Source: Bacteroidia bacterium (GTDB taxonomy: Bacteria; Bacteroidota; Bacteroidia; Flavobacteriales_D; Cryomorphaceae). From it: DNA of 64,000 bases. The stretch lies in NCBI GenBank assembly GCA_030427905.1, contig JAUICL010000002.1, positions 620,001-684,000 on the forward strand, given 5' to 3'. Below are positions 16,274-25,563 of this stretch, piece after piece (position 1 is the stretch's first letter; each line of letters opens with the position of its first letter). The notes under the pieces were generated by a model, which was given only the letters and a program-made list of their open reading frames with translations, was not told the origin of the DNA and made no database searches. The position numbers and the translations under genes were made by a program.

Positions 16274-18547
16274 CTAGTGACGCGACTTAACGATATACTC
16301 CATCGCTTTTTCTATGTACAGGTCTCTCCCACTTGTAATGGCTTCTTCGGTGTTCTCGATTTTAACATCGGGCATGATACCTACACCGAAAAATGCACCC
16401 CCATCTAGCTTAACGGTTTTCACTCCAGAATAGGAGACTGTGATATCGCCTGGAAGAATAAACGAATGAATGATTCCGTTGGCACCCGCACTTTGTTCAC
16501 CCACTATTGTCATGTCTTTCTGATGTTTCTCCAAGGCCATGATGATGGATTCGGACATTCCTTTGACTCCACCATCGACCAAGCAAATCATCTGGCCCGT
16601 GAAGCCCAGACTGTCGGGACGTTCCACCCAAAGGTCGGCATTGTTGAGCATGGCAGGCTCTAGGGTTTCGTCTGCTCTAATCCGTCTTGGCACGCTCATC
16701 CACTGCGATGATTCGGGACTGGTATAGGCCTTTTTCAGAAATCGCTTAATAGACCTTTCACCTATTTGGGCTGCAATTCCATCTCGAAAATCCAACAACA
16801 CATGATCCGCATCCATCATTTGCTCGATTGCCTGAGAAAAAACCATTTCATTAGCAACCAAGCCCCAATTAAAGTATAGCACAGTGTTTCCTTCATCGAG
16901 CCATTGAACCGCTGACTGATCACGATCCGGAAGAGATACCGGCGACTCCATTTCTCTCACGATGTAGTGAGCTCCCCGCTTTTCTATACCTAGTTTCACC
17001 TTTGAGCTTTGGTCGCCTTGCAAGATGAGCCAATCGAGTTTATGGGCTCTGGCATCTTCACTAAAGGTAGATACAGCGCTGTACACATCACTATATACTC
17101 GATCAACTGACTGATCATCGATGCTCGTGACTACATAGCCCGGTTTTAGATTGCTTTTTTCATCTCCCACATAGGTCACAACCAGTTTACCGTTCGATAG
17201 CCTTTCCCACAAAATGGGTGGATAGTAAAACTGTTCTTCCCCAGACACTTCAACTCCTGCATCTTCTAGATAGTGCGTCATTATCTCTATGCCCTGGGTA
17301 GTAGAAGCTCCATTGATCACCGATTTTATAGAGTATAACAAAGCATCATCCCAGTCCACCTTTAATAGATCGATATATGGATAAGAAAACTTAAAAACAT
17401 TCCAGGCATTAATCACATTCCCCAGTCTAGACCCCACATACGCTGGATTGTAACTTGTGTTTTCCAATTCAATGGCCAATTTACCATGACCTTCACCAGG
17501 TGGGTAGGTGCCAAGAAAATTACTATAAACTACATATGGAATCGTGGCATGAACACCATCAACCAACTCCACTTGGATGCAGTCTGAGACCTGCGGCTCT
17601 TCATCGAAGAGTTTTTGTCCATCAACTTTCACATACTTTTCACTCCCTTCTATTTTCAACACTTGAATATCAACATCTGTCGATATCCCAATTTTGTAAT
17701 TGTCACCACCCCAATACCGAAAACAGTCTTTGGCCAGCGTATTTTGACTATCAAACTTGCTCACTTCGGCGTCAATATTCTTCCAGACCCCATCCACTTT
17801 CACTTTTATCTCGATTCCCTTTACTCTAAGTATCCCTCCAGATATCACAGCGCCTAGAGTCAGAGAATCGGCTTGATCGGGAAATCTTCCCGCCATAACG
17901 ACATTGGAGTACGGCCCAGGTTGAATCTCTGAATGTACGCGGTGATGATCAATTTCGGCATAAAACTGACCTTGATCTCCATATCCCATGCGGTGGTGCT
18001 TTCCTTTCGAAAACCTGAGATTTCCAGATATGCGGTAAGGCATATTAAGCCAAGTCGAATCAATTTTCAGACTAACAGAAAACCCAGCCGTATCTAGCGC
18101 TACAGGAACTTCGTAAGGCTTGTTGACACGAACACTTTGAAATGGGTTGTTCGAATCGTTGGCATTCCTAAAATTGCCGTAGGCCACACCTTGATGTTGC
18201 CAAAAGATGCGTTTGAAGTCGGTCGTATCTTTCGGTATGTGATTTTTGGCACTATATCCCTTTTTACTTTTTGAAATCTGAATGGTGGGAGCAATAGGCT
18301 GAAACAACATGTTGAGACTATCTCGCAGGGCAGCATTGTCAGGACAGTCCAACACTTTACTGGCGCCATAAATGGCAAAATAGTCCCAATCATTCTCGAA
18401 AGCTTCATCTGATGGGTGAAAGTATTTGACATAGCCGTAGAGCTTTGCAAACGCTTCAATATTGCGGACGTTTTGCGGCTGGCTTTGCTGCGCAAAAACC
18501 CATGAAGGAATTAATAAAATGCTAAAAAGTAGAGCTTTGTAATTCAT
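16274..18547 (-). CDS. S41 family peptidase (tricorn/TSP-like), secreted
   Basis: A 757-residue protein with a signal peptide (LLFSILLIPSWVFAQQ). The N-terminal half is a long beta-rich accessory region beginning with FAKLYGYVKYFHPSDEAF, often seen in Bacteroidota S41 proteins. A PDZ-like segment occurs around 470-520. The peptidase S41 core is C-terminal: VLLDFRDG, then CLVDGGVKGMSESIIMALE with the nucleophile Ser, VGEQSAGANG and GVGIMPDV. The Lys of CtpA-type enzymes is not present, as in tricorn-like members. It probably trims peptides in the periplasm. It is placed just upstream of the GH63 gene. Confidence 0.87.
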   Translation of the reverse strand: MNYKALLFSILLIPSWVFAQQSQPQNVRNIEAFAKLYGYVKYFHPSDEAFENDWDYFAIYGASKVLDCPDNAALRDSLNMLFQPIAPTIQISKSKKGYSAKNHIPKDTTDFKRIFWQHQGVAYGNFRNANDSNNPFQSVRVNKPYEVPVALDTAGFSVSLKIDSTWLNMPYRISGNLRFSKGKHHRMGYGDQGQFYAEIDHHRVHSEIQPGPYSNVVMAGRFPDQADSLTLGAVISGGILRVKGIEIKVKVDGVWKNIDAEVSKFDSQNTLAKDCFRYWGGDNYKIGISTDVDIQVLKIEGSEKYVKVDGQKLFDEEPQVSDCIQVELVDGVHATIPYVVYSNFLGTYPPGEGHGKLAIELENTSYNPAYVGSRLGNVINAWNVFKFSYPYIDLLKVDWDDALLYSIKSVINGASTTQGIEIMTHYLEDAGVEVSGEEQFYYPPILWERLSNGKLVVTYVGDEKSNLKPGYVVTSIDDQSVDRVYSDVYSAVSTFSEDARAHKLDWLILQGDQSSKVKLGIEKRGAHYIVREMESPVSLPDRDQSAVQWLDEGNTVLYFNWGLVANEMVFSQAIEQMMDADHVLLDFRDGIAAQIGERSIKRFLKKAYTSPESSQWMSVPRRIRADETLEPAMLNNADLWVERPDSLGFTGQMICLVDGGVKGMSESIIMALEKHQKDMTIVGEQSAGANGIIHSFILPGDITVSYSGVKTVKLDGGAFFGVGIMPDVKIENTEEAITSGRDLYIEKAMEYIVKSRH

Positions 18548-18627
18548 AGACTTTTCGATTCGAGCGGCTACCGTAAAGATGGTTTTTTATAGGTGGAATT
18601 ACCAGTGCGGAGAGAAGATGAATTGAA

Positions 18628-19908
18628 TTAACGGTTTGATTTGCGGAATACAAACTCACCCACAAAGCATAAAGCAATGATGGTCAGCGCAATCAGCACA
18701 CCGAGTACATTGGTCTCCACTTGTTGATTCACCAAAATGGCAAAGGCGCTAAAGCACAGTAATCCACCAATAAGGCAAAGAAGTTTGTGCGCACCAATCT
18801 CTTGTGACTTGCGGAATGCAGCAATATTGACCATTCCAAAAATAAGAAGAAACCCCATGGACCCTGATGTGGAAATGCTTTCCAAATCGACCGTATTGGC
18901 GAGCACCAATGCGGCTATCGAGATAATGGCTAAGCCTATTGGCTTTCCCCAAACCAGGCGGGTAAAAGCTGATGGCAATTCATCGTCTTCAGCTACTTCA
19001 TAATTTACTCTGCTTCCACCGAGAAGGGTAGCATTAATGGCTGAAAAGGTGGAAATCATGGCCGCAATGCCGATCACGACAAAACCTATTTCTCCAAATT
19101 TGGGTTTAGCAGCCACAGCGAGCGCATAGTCTTGCGCAGCAGAGATGTCGGCAAAGGCTACCGAACCTACCGTAACGGCCGCAATGGCTAGGTAGAGTAG
19201 AATCACAAAGACTACGGAAATACCAAATGCCAAAGGAATGTTTCGCTTGGGGTTGGTGATGTCTGGCGACGAATTGGCAATAAGCTCAAACCCTTCGTAA
19301 GCCACAAAAATGATCATCCCCGCAGCTATCAGAGCAATGGGCGACTCCCAGGTAGCAATGTCTAGTTGACCGAAATTTGGATTGTCGCTAAGTCCGAAAA
19401 AGCCCACTGCCACAAATGAAATCAGAATAAGCAATTTGACGATAACAGCAATAGATTCTACTTCACCCACCACAGCAATGCTGTAATAGTTGATGGCTGT
19501 AGATAACACCAAGATGGCTGAAATGAGAATATGGGCATCGATTGCTTTATCGCCGGTGATGTGAATTAGCGAACTTCCATAAGCTCCAAAAGCGCTGGCA
19601 TAGAGAGCCAACATTATGATATAGCTCACCCAGAGCGTATTTCCCAAGCCACCGCTTAGAAGTCCATTTCCAAAACCTTCGTTCAAAAAACGGACGGTTC
19701 CACCCGAATCGGGAAAAGCTACCGACCACTTGGCATACGAGTAGGCTGTGATGCCCGCGATGATTCCAGCAACTAAAAAGGAAACCAGCACTCCCCCACC
19801 AGCCAGATCAACAGATAAACCTAGAACGGCGAATATCCCACCGCCGACCATTCCACCTACACCGATGGAAATAGCTTGGATGAGATTGATTTTTGAAGAT
19901 TTAGCCAT
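18628..19908 (-). CDS. APC-family amino acid permease
   Basis: A 426-residue membrane protein with about 12 membrane segments. The N-terminus ISIGVGGMVGGGIFAVLG is the APC-superfamily TM1 signature, where the unwound glycine stretch binds substrate. TM6 is seen at MIIFVAYEGFELIANSSPDI. Transport of an amino acid or amine by proton symport or exchange is expected; the substrate cannot be read. It lies 17 bp after a beta-lactamase-fold hydrolase on the same strand, so coupling of peptide hydrolysis and uptake is possible. Confidence 0.9.
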   Translation of the reverse strand: MAKSSKINLIQAISIGVGGMVGGGIFAVLGLSVDLAGGGVLVSFLVAGIIAGITAYSYAKWSVAFPDSGGTVRFLNEGFGNGLLSGGLGNTLWVSYIIMLALYASAFGAYGSSLIHITGDKAIDAHILISAILVLSTAINYYSIAVVGEVESIAVIVKLLILISFVAVGFFGLSDNPNFGQLDIATWESPIALIAAGMIIFVAYEGFELIANSSPDITNPKRNIPLAFGISVVFVILLYLAIAAVTVGSVAFADISAAQDYALAVAAKPKFGEIGFVVIGIAAMISTFSAINATLLGGSRVNYEVAEDDELPSAFTRLVWGKPIGLAIISIAALVLANTVDLESISTSGSMGFLLIFGMVNIAAFRKSQEIGAHKLLCLIGGLLCFSAFAILVNQQVETNVLGVLIALTIIALCFVGEFVFRKSNR

Positions 19909-19925
19909 CCTTCAAGGATAGTAAA

Positions 19926-21056
19926 TTATTCTTTAGTCAGGTAGCTATCGACTAGGTCATAAACGTGCTCAGCCAGATCGTGTGCCTCTTGATTAGAATT
20001 TCGGAAAACGGCCACCGTTAAAGGTCGGTCGAGATCGCGAATAACGAAGGTTCTCGCTCCAACCCAGCCACCAGCGTGGAACACGGTAGTTGGTGTCACG
20101 TACCAACCATTGGAATAGTGTACGGGATGGCTTCGAAGGTAAGATACATCGAGATCTCGTTCGAAAGGCAAAGAATACACATCGCTGTAGTAGGTGTCAT
20201 AAAGCTGAGCGCTCAGCACTTTTTTGTTTCGCAAATTCTTGTCAAAAGCAGCGTAATCCGTCAGGTTGGTGTAAACAGCGCCTTCGCCCTGCAGGCCATT
20301 GAGCTTATTGCCATCTACTTGAACCCAATCGCCATCTTCATTTAAATCATAGCAATAAGCTCGGTTGAAAATCATATTAGGATGAGCCAAATTGAAGTAA
20401 TCAGTCGTGTTCATTCCAAAAGGTCTGAAGACGAACTCACGAGCGTAGAGCATAAACGGCATACCACTCACTTCTTCCACAATGGTCGCTAGAAGATTGT
20501 AGCCCCCGTTGCTGTATTCAAACTCGGTTCCCGGTTCAAACGACAATGTATTGTTCTCGCGATACCACGCTAAAACATGGTGATTTTCCGCTATTCGCGC
20601 TTCCTTCCAATCGTTCTCAAAATAGTCTTCATACGAGGGAATTCCGGACGTGTGATTGAGCAAATGATGGATTTGAACACCTTCCATTCCATCAATGTCC
20701 AGGATAACATTAACAGGCGAATCATAGCTTAGCTTACCAGCGTCGATCAGCGTGAGAATGGCTAAGGCAGTGAATTGTTTACTCACAGAAGCCATCCTAA
20801 AATTAGATTTTGGCGAGATCGGAATCCGTCTCGAATAGTTTTCGAGACCATATCCTTTGATTAGAATAGGCTCACCTTCGTAGGCTATTAATAGTCCAGC
20901 ACCAGCACCTATTGAATCTACTTCCGAATTCATATACGAATCAATGGCTTCGAGTAGTTCGCTTTGGGTTTGGAATGTAGTTTCCTGAGTTTGAGTTGGG
21001 GTGCAGCCTACCAGAATGGCCAGGACCGCAATGAGAAGAACATGGTGATTACGCAT
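19926..21056 (-). CDS. Serine hydrolase, beta-lactamase/class C PBP fold
   Basis: A 376-residue lipoprotein (LIAVLAILVGCTPTQTQ). The SxxK motif is in ASVSKQFTALAIL, the YxN motif in FEYSNGGYNLLA, and an HxG-like third motif in FHAGGWVG. This fold includes class C beta-lactamases, D-aminopeptidases and esterases (family S12). No feature points to a true beta-lactamase, and the lipid anchor suggests a periplasmic or surface peptidase or esterase. The permease gene follows on the same strand. Confidence 0.87.
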   Translation of the reverse strand: MRNHHVLLIAVLAILVGCTPTQTQETTFQTQSELLEAIDSYMNSEVDSIGAGAGLLIAYEGEPILIKGYGLENYSRRIPISPKSNFRMASVSKQFTALAILTLIDAGKLSYDSPVNVILDIDGMEGVQIHHLLNHTSGIPSYEDYFENDWKEARIAENHHVLAWYRENNTLSFEPGTEFEYSNGGYNLLATIVEEVSGMPFMLYAREFVFRPFGMNTTDYFNLAHPNMIFNRAYCYDLNEDGDWVQVDGNKLNGLQGEGAVYTNLTDYAAFDKNLRNKKVLSAQLYDTYYSDVYSLPFERDLDVSYLRSHPVHYSNGWYVTPTTVFHAGGWVGARTFVIRDLDRPLTVAVFRNSNQEAHDLAEHVYDLVDSYLTKE

Positions 21057-21124
21057 AAATGCGAATATCAGAAATTCGAATCTATTTGTACGCGAATCGA
21101 AGGTGCCGAAAATGTGAAAAAATG

Positions 21125-21811
21125 CTATTTCGTTGCCACCCCGTAGGCGATGTACTTCCAGTTCTTTGGTACAGAGTAATTGAAGAAAAGGCGGTCAAGG
21201 GCCGCGAAGTTGTTTCTTTGGCTATTGCTACGACCAAAAGCACTCGCAAAACCCGTTGCCTGGATCGTGTATGATTCAAAGCCAGCGAGCAAACTCTGCA
21301 TTTCTTTGATATCGAGATAGCGCCATGAATTGCCCCATTGCACAAACTTCTTGCGTGCGAAACGGTGTACTGGAGATGCGATGAGATTTTCAGCAAAAAG
21401 CAATTTACCCCCAGGCTTCAGAGCTTTGTATATCTGGTCTACCGCTTGTTTCTGCATGGAGAAATTATTGTCCCTACCTATTCCACCCAATACCGACTTA
21501 AACACGACTAAGTCGAAGTGGTTTTCATAGGGAATTTGGCAAGCATTGATATCCTGATAGGAAATTTTGTGCTTAAAATCGAATGGTGCATGATGAGCTG
21601 ATGCCTTTTCTTCTACACCTTCCAAATCTGAGCAAAGAACGTCAACGCCATTAGACGCCAGCCAGATAGATAGGCCACCACTGTTACCGCCGAGTTCCAA
21701 CGCCGTTTTTACCTTGTCCCACTCTACATTTTTGTCCCAATAATACAGGGCTTTCGACCAAGCTTTGGAATCCCATTGTAAAATAGCTTCGAGGAGTTCT
21801 TCTTTTACCAT
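21125..21811 (-). CDS. SAM-dependent methyltransferase
   Basis: A 228-residue class I methyltransferase. Motif I is ALELGGNSGGLSIWLASNG, with an acidic residue at the next strand (VLCSDLEGVE), then HFDLVVFKSVLGGIGR and LKPGGKLLFAENL (motifs IV-V). The C-terminal part is rich in Phe, Tyr and Arg. The substrate is unknown. It is separated by 68 bp from the hydrolase gene and by 20 bp from the next GNAT gene on the same strand. Confidence 0.82.
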   Translation of the reverse strand: MVKEELLEAILQWDSKAWSKALYYWDKNVEWDKVKTALELGGNSGGLSIWLASNGVDVLCSDLEGVEEKASAHHAPFDFKHKISYQDINACQIPYENHFDLVVFKSVLGGIGRDNNFSMQKQAVDQIYKALKPGGKLLFAENLIASPVHRFARKKFVQWGNSWRYLDIKEMQSLLAGFESYTIQATGFASAFGRSNSQRNNFAALDRLFFNYSVPKNWKYIAYGVATK

Positions 21812-21831
21812 TGCGTTTGGAAAGAAACGAA

Positions 21832-22395
21832 TTATTGTTGTTTCGGGTTCAGTTTTGAGTAAATAGCCAAATCGTGAAAGGCACCCTGGTAGTATCCGTA
21901 ATCTTTAAAATAAGCTTCTCTTACAAAGCCCAGTTGCTCCACGAGGTGAATCGCCCCTCGATTACCGGGATTAATTTTCGCTTCAATACTATGTAGGGTC
22001 ATCCCTGAAAAGCCATAGTCGATTATAGTTTGAACCGCTTCTAGAGCTATATGCTTTCCCCAGTAGTCGATAAAGAGTTCCCCACCTATTTCTGCGCGAA
22101 GATTTTGATGATCTATGCGGTTGAATCCACAAGTGCCCACAATTGTCTTTTCATCTCTCAAGAGACCAGCCCAGGCCATCATTTTCTGATCTTGGTAGCC
22201 TTCGTCAACGGCTTTCACCAAATCTTCAGCTTTCGCATAGTCTTGCATATCGGGCCGGAGCATGAATTGATTGTTGCGCCAATTGGCCCGCATTTCAAAA
22301 ATGCGCCTTGCATCTTCTAGTAGAATCTGGCGAAGGGTTAATCTATGGGTGTGTAATACGGGAAAGGTTGTGAAACAGGCCTTTTCTATTTCCAT
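21832..22395 (-). CDS. GNAT acetyltransferase (RimJ/RimL type)
   Basis: A 187-residue GNAT of the Acetyltransf_3 group. LHTHRLTLRQILLEDARRIF is the conserved N-terminal strand and helix, FIDYWGKHIALEAVQTII the acetyl-CoA loop region, and NPGNRGAIHLVEQLGFVREA the typical C-terminal motif. It may acetylate protein N-termini or a small amine. It is not related closely to the GNAT at 10422 beyond the family. Confidence 0.87.
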   Translation of the reverse strand: MEIEKACFTTFPVLHTHRLTLRQILLEDARRIFEMRANWRNNQFMLRPDMQDYAKAEDLVKAVDEGYQDQKMMAWAGLLRDEKTIVGTCGFNRIDHQNLRAEIGGELFIDYWGKHIALEAVQTIIDYGFSGMTLHSIEAKINPGNRGAIHLVEQLGFVREAYFKDYGYYQGAFHDLAIYSKLNPKQQ

Positions 22396-22445
22396 GGGTT
22401 AAAAATAGAAGACTTTCGGACAACATTCTGGAGTTTTTCTTGAGA

Positions 22446-23000
22446 TTAATACCCCATTGGATATTTCTTTTTAAGTGCCACCATGCTTCTGTAGCCTCTT
22501 ATCATTAACCCGAGTGCGATGATGTGTATTGCCGACCCAAGCAGGCTGAACGTCAACAACATCAGTATCGTGTCAATACTATAAAACACAATGCCCAAAA
22601 TAAAAGCCAGTTTACTACCCTTTCGAGCAAAGTACCAAATTATAAGGAACACAGACGCTATGAACACGCTAACAGCCGTACTTATCACATCAAGGCCGCC
22701 CGTTTGAAGCGTGTATGCGGCTTCGAAAATCTGGGTTGTGCTCAAGCCAATAGCAAAAAAAACAGCCCCGGTGGCAAAATAGTATAACAAGGAAGTACCA
22801 ATAGAAAGCAACCCGATAATAAGGAATATCAATGCCCCGTCTCTATGGTGGCCAACATCTTCACTAATATTCGATTCGTGAACCTTGGCTTTTAGTTCTG
22901 GGTCTTCCACATAGTTCTCGCATGTACCTGTAAAATCGGCTAGTTCATTGGTTAAGGAGCACACCAACCCCTTTTTCATGTCCAACTTTTTTTGGTGCAT
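22446..23000 (-). CDS. Membrane protein with N-terminal Cys motif, split by a frameshift
   Basis: The continuous frame gives 184 residues with four or more hydrophobic segments (about 57-180: FLIIGLLSIGTSLLYYFATG, ISTAVSVFIASVFLIIWYFA, LAFILGIVFYSIDTILML, ALGLMIRGYRS). The N-terminal soluble part has MKKGLVCSLTNELADFTGTC. In Bacteroidota this motif normally follows a C-x2-C start of the form LxFCKxCxxRKxDM. That start is present here in another frame (ATG at 23035, MTREEQLVFCKVCTKK) and joins only if one A is added to an A7 run. So the native gene probably spans 22446-23035. Function unknown; the four Cys may bind zinc. Confidence 0.7.
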   Translation of the reverse strand: MHQKKLDMKKGLVCSLTNELADFTGTCENYVEDPELKAKVHESNISEDVGHHRDGALIFLIIGLLSIGTSLLYYFATGAVFFAIGLSTTQIFEAAYTLQTGGLDVISTAVSVFIASVFLIIWYFARKGSKLAFILGIVFYSIDTILMLLTFSLLGSAIHIIALGLMIRGYRSMVALKKKYPMGY

Positions 23001-23035
23001 ACTTTGCAGAACACCAATTGTTCTTCTCTGGTCAT
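22981..23035 (-). other. Displaced N-terminus and A7 frameshift site
   Basis: Read on the minus strand from 23035, the frame encodes MTREEQLVFCKVCTKKSWT and stops. The run of seven A (T at 22987-22993 on the plus strand) is followed by the start of the continuous downstream frame. Adding one base in this run would give C-T-K-K-K-L-D-M-K-K-G, matching the known family pattern. Real mutation, phase variation, programmed slippage or base-calling error cannot be told apart here. Confidence 0.6.
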
Positions 23036-23146
23036 AGCAGTTCGATATTTAATCGTGACTCAATTGTTACTAGCAATGCTGAAATAAACAAACCTATCTA
23101 AGTCTCAAAAGTAAGGTGATCTAAATGTAGTGAAAGAAAAATTTCT

Positions 23147-24538
23147 TCAAAAAGATTTCCCCAACCATTCCATATCATCGGGCATTACGAAGATGTTTTC
23201 AACCTTAGTAGAATCAGTTGTGCTAAGCAACCACCGGATCGCCAGTTTTCCTTCAATTTCGGGAGCGGCAAACCAGACTTCAATTCCCTTAGGTTCTTCA
23301 TTATCAACCCAGCGATAGCCCAATGCTTTAAATCCTGGGCTCTGATTTCGAACTTTCACCAACTCTTTCCATGTGGGATCAGACTCTCTCATACTTCCTG
23401 GAACGGAGACATTCTTGAGTGCAGAATATATTTCACTTTCACTACCTGATTCCACGGCTCTAGCCCACTTTTTAAGTCCACTCTCTACCCTACTTGAATC
23501 GCTTAGCGCTTCCACCGGAAATAGTGTGACTTTTCTCTTTGGACCAGCTTTTCGCTCAAGACCAATCGCTTTTTCGATTTCGTTTTTTAGATCGGATATC
23601 TGGCTTAATTCGCTGAGCCCAACATTATTCAATAGAATCAATGTTATTCCATTCGCTCTGTCTTGAAAGTAGATGTTTGAAGTGGTTGGCAAGGAGCCAT
23701 ATATCTCCAGCTTGTCTTTTTCACCAAATAAAGTATTCAAGGAGTGATCTGATAGGAAGACGGGAGTCTGGAGTGCTTCAGACAGGCTGACCAAATCGCT
23801 AGCTGAAGCATAGAACCCACCAGAGGTATAGCGTCCGCTGTAATTGATCTGTTCTTGGTGGGGAACGTCATTCTGAAACGAAATGCCAGGGGCTATCTCA
23901 TTTGAATAGACCAAGCCAGAATGAGACATCTCAAGCTCATTAAAAACGAGCGCTTTCATGGCTTCTTCAATGGGCAGGCCAGTAGTGGCTTCAATCACAC
24001 TTCCTAGAATCCAGTAGTCGAGATTACTGTAACTGTATTTTTCTCCCGGTTCTGACTGGAGCTCGAGGTTAGGAATAGTATCCAAAAAAGGGCCGGCAAA
24101 TCCATTTTCGTTATACAAAACACCGCCGATTTCTTCATTATCAAGGAGCTCTCGCGGTAGTCCAGACTTCATCTCCATTAGGTGGCGCGGAGTGATGTTC
24201 TGACCAAAGCTCGGGCGGAATTTGACAAGAATATCCGAAATGGGCTGATCGAGGTCGAGCTTTCCATCATCGACCAAACGCAACAAGGCTACTTTGACAA
24301 ATAGCTTAGTCAATGAAGCCAATTGGACAGGCGTTTCGAAACTAATCGGGCTTGCGCTAAGCTTTGGGTTTGTCAAAGACTTTTGTACTACTGACTGTCC
24401 ATTGTAGGCTATGTACACAAAGCCGTTGAATTCACTTATGGCAATTTGATCGTTTGCGGACTTGGCTATTTTCTCGGCGGGAGTTTTACACCCAAATAGC
24501 GCGATCAACAATACCAGCCAGTACATTCTCGTGTTCAT
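23147..24538 (-). CDS. Serine hydrolase, beta-lactamase fold, with C-terminal extension
   Basis: A 463-residue lipoprotein (LVLLIALFGCKTPAEK). SxxK is in QLASLTKLFVKVALL and YxN in KYSYSNLDYWILGSVIEATT. A usual HxG third motif is not obvious. About 125 residues after the hydrolase fold (from about 340) form an extra domain of alternating strands (ALGYRWVDNEEPKGIEVWFA), which could sense or bind ligand. Unlike the hydrolase at 19926 it stands alone. Activity on beta-lactams is not implied. Confidence 0.83.
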   Translation of the reverse strand: MNTRMYWLVLLIALFGCKTPAEKIAKSANDQIAISEFNGFVYIAYNGQSVVQKSLTNPKLSASPISFETPVQLASLTKLFVKVALLRLVDDGKLDLDQPISDILVKFRPSFGQNITPRHLMEMKSGLPRELLDNEEIGGVLYNENGFAGPFLDTIPNLELQSEPGEKYSYSNLDYWILGSVIEATTGLPIEEAMKALVFNELEMSHSGLVYSNEIAPGISFQNDVPHQEQINYSGRYTSGGFYASASDLVSLSEALQTPVFLSDHSLNTLFGEKDKLEIYGSLPTTSNIYFQDRANGITLILLNNVGLSELSQISDLKNEIEKAIGLERKAGPKRKVTLFPVEALSDSSRVESGLKKWARAVESGSESEIYSALKNVSVPGSMRESDPTWKELVKVRNQSPGFKALGYRWVDNEEPKGIEVWFAAPEIEGKLAIRWLLSTTDSTKVENIFVMPDDMEWLGKSF

Positions 24539-24646
24539 TTTCTCTTGGTTGAATGAGCTCGATGAACGTAGTGAGATAGATGGAAGAAACCCCTGACACA
24601 GGAATGAAAAATTGTTAATCGGATCACTATACGTTCCCAGCTCAGC

Positions 24647-25345
24647 CTAAAAATGTGCCAGTATTTTCACTTCCGTCCTACGGTTTATTTTTCGTCCTTC
24701 AGGAGTATTGTTACTCGCTATCGGTCGCGATTCTCCATAACCTACAGCCTTGACGCGGTTTGCTTCAATTCCGTTTTCTACCAGATAAGCTACTACCGCT
24801 TCAGCGCGTTTTAGCGATAAGACTTGATTTGATTCGGGATCCCCCACATTATCTGTATGTCCGCTAATTTCGATCACATCGTTCTTGAGCTCCTTCATAT
24901 ACTCGACTAGATTGTTGAGCTCTGCGTACGACTCCGGTTTTAAGGTTGATTTACCTGTATCGAAATAGACATTGTCGAGCACAAACTCCTTTCCGGGCTT
25001 CATTTCCACATCCACCTGAATGGTTACTTCACCCTGATCTGGGCTAATATCAGGAATCTCGAATTCGGCATAATCCACATCGTCAGCAAAACCTTTGATC
25101 TTCACGGAGTACCTGTATCCACACGGCAGCCGTGAGCTGATCTTCCCTTGTTCATCACTTTTTGCTTGATGGCGCTTCAGGGTCGTAAGATTTTGAAAGA
25201 TGATGGTTTCGCCTACTTTAATGTTTTTGTCGTAGTCGGTAACAGTACCGATTACATTGGCATAAACGATAGATTCGTTTTGACAAAATACTGGCTGCGA
25301 GACAAAAGCCAATGCCAGAGAACAGGTGAGCAGTTGATTTCTCAT
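24647..25345 (-). CDS. OmpA-family outer-membrane protein
   Basis: The ATG at 25345 gives a signal peptide (MRNQLLTCSLALAFVSQPVF) and about 232 residues; an ATG at 25366 or the frame up to 25414 would lengthen the leader. The N-terminal part is a carboxypeptidase-regulatory-like beta-sandwich (ANVIGTVTDYDKNIKVGETI). The C-terminal half is an OmpA/MotB peptidoglycan-binding domain (LDNVYFDTGKSTLKPESY, ISGHTDNVGDPESNQVLSLK, GYGESRPIASNNTPEGRKIN, NRRTEV). It anchors the outer membrane to the wall. Confidence 0.87.
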   Translation of the reverse strand: MRNQLLTCSLALAFVSQPVFCQNESIVYANVIGTVTDYDKNIKVGETIIFQNLTTLKRHQAKSDEQGKISSRLPCGYRYSVKIKGFADDVDYAEFEIPDISPDQGEVTIQVDVEMKPGKEFVLDNVYFDTGKSTLKPESYAELNNLVEYMKELKNDVIEISGHTDNVGDPESNQVLSLKRAEAVVAYLVENGIEANRVKAVGYGESRPIASNNTPEGRKINRRTEVKILAHF

Positions 25346-25504
25346 TGGTTGGGTTTTAAATTTCATAAAACCACTAGGCCAAAGCGTTGCTTCGGCTTCA
25401 GTAGCTGTACACATGCAGGTTTCATTCGAAGGGCAAAAGGTATTTGGTTTCTGGTCCTTTAGCTCCGTTCAAATAACCAACGCAAAATCAACTGGAAAAG
25501 TATG

Positions 25505-25538
25505 GTGGCCAGTCCGCCCACTCGGTGAGACTGGCCAC
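25505..25538 (-). terminator. Hairpin after the T9SS propeller gene
   Basis: A perfect 10-bp stem (GTGGCCAGTC/GACTGGCCAC) encloses a 14-base loop. It lies 26 bp past the stop of the minus-strand gene at 25564, with a short A-rich stretch further on (minus-strand U). Intrinsic terminator is likely. Confidence 0.5.
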
Positions 25539-25563
25539 AATTGAAAGTAAATTAGTGGTTAGA

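Noticed and set aside
19926-24538. Two beta-lactamase-fold genes as antibiotic resistance genes
   Set aside because: Motifs fit class C PBP/S12 hydrolases, both are lipoproteins, and no resistance context is present.
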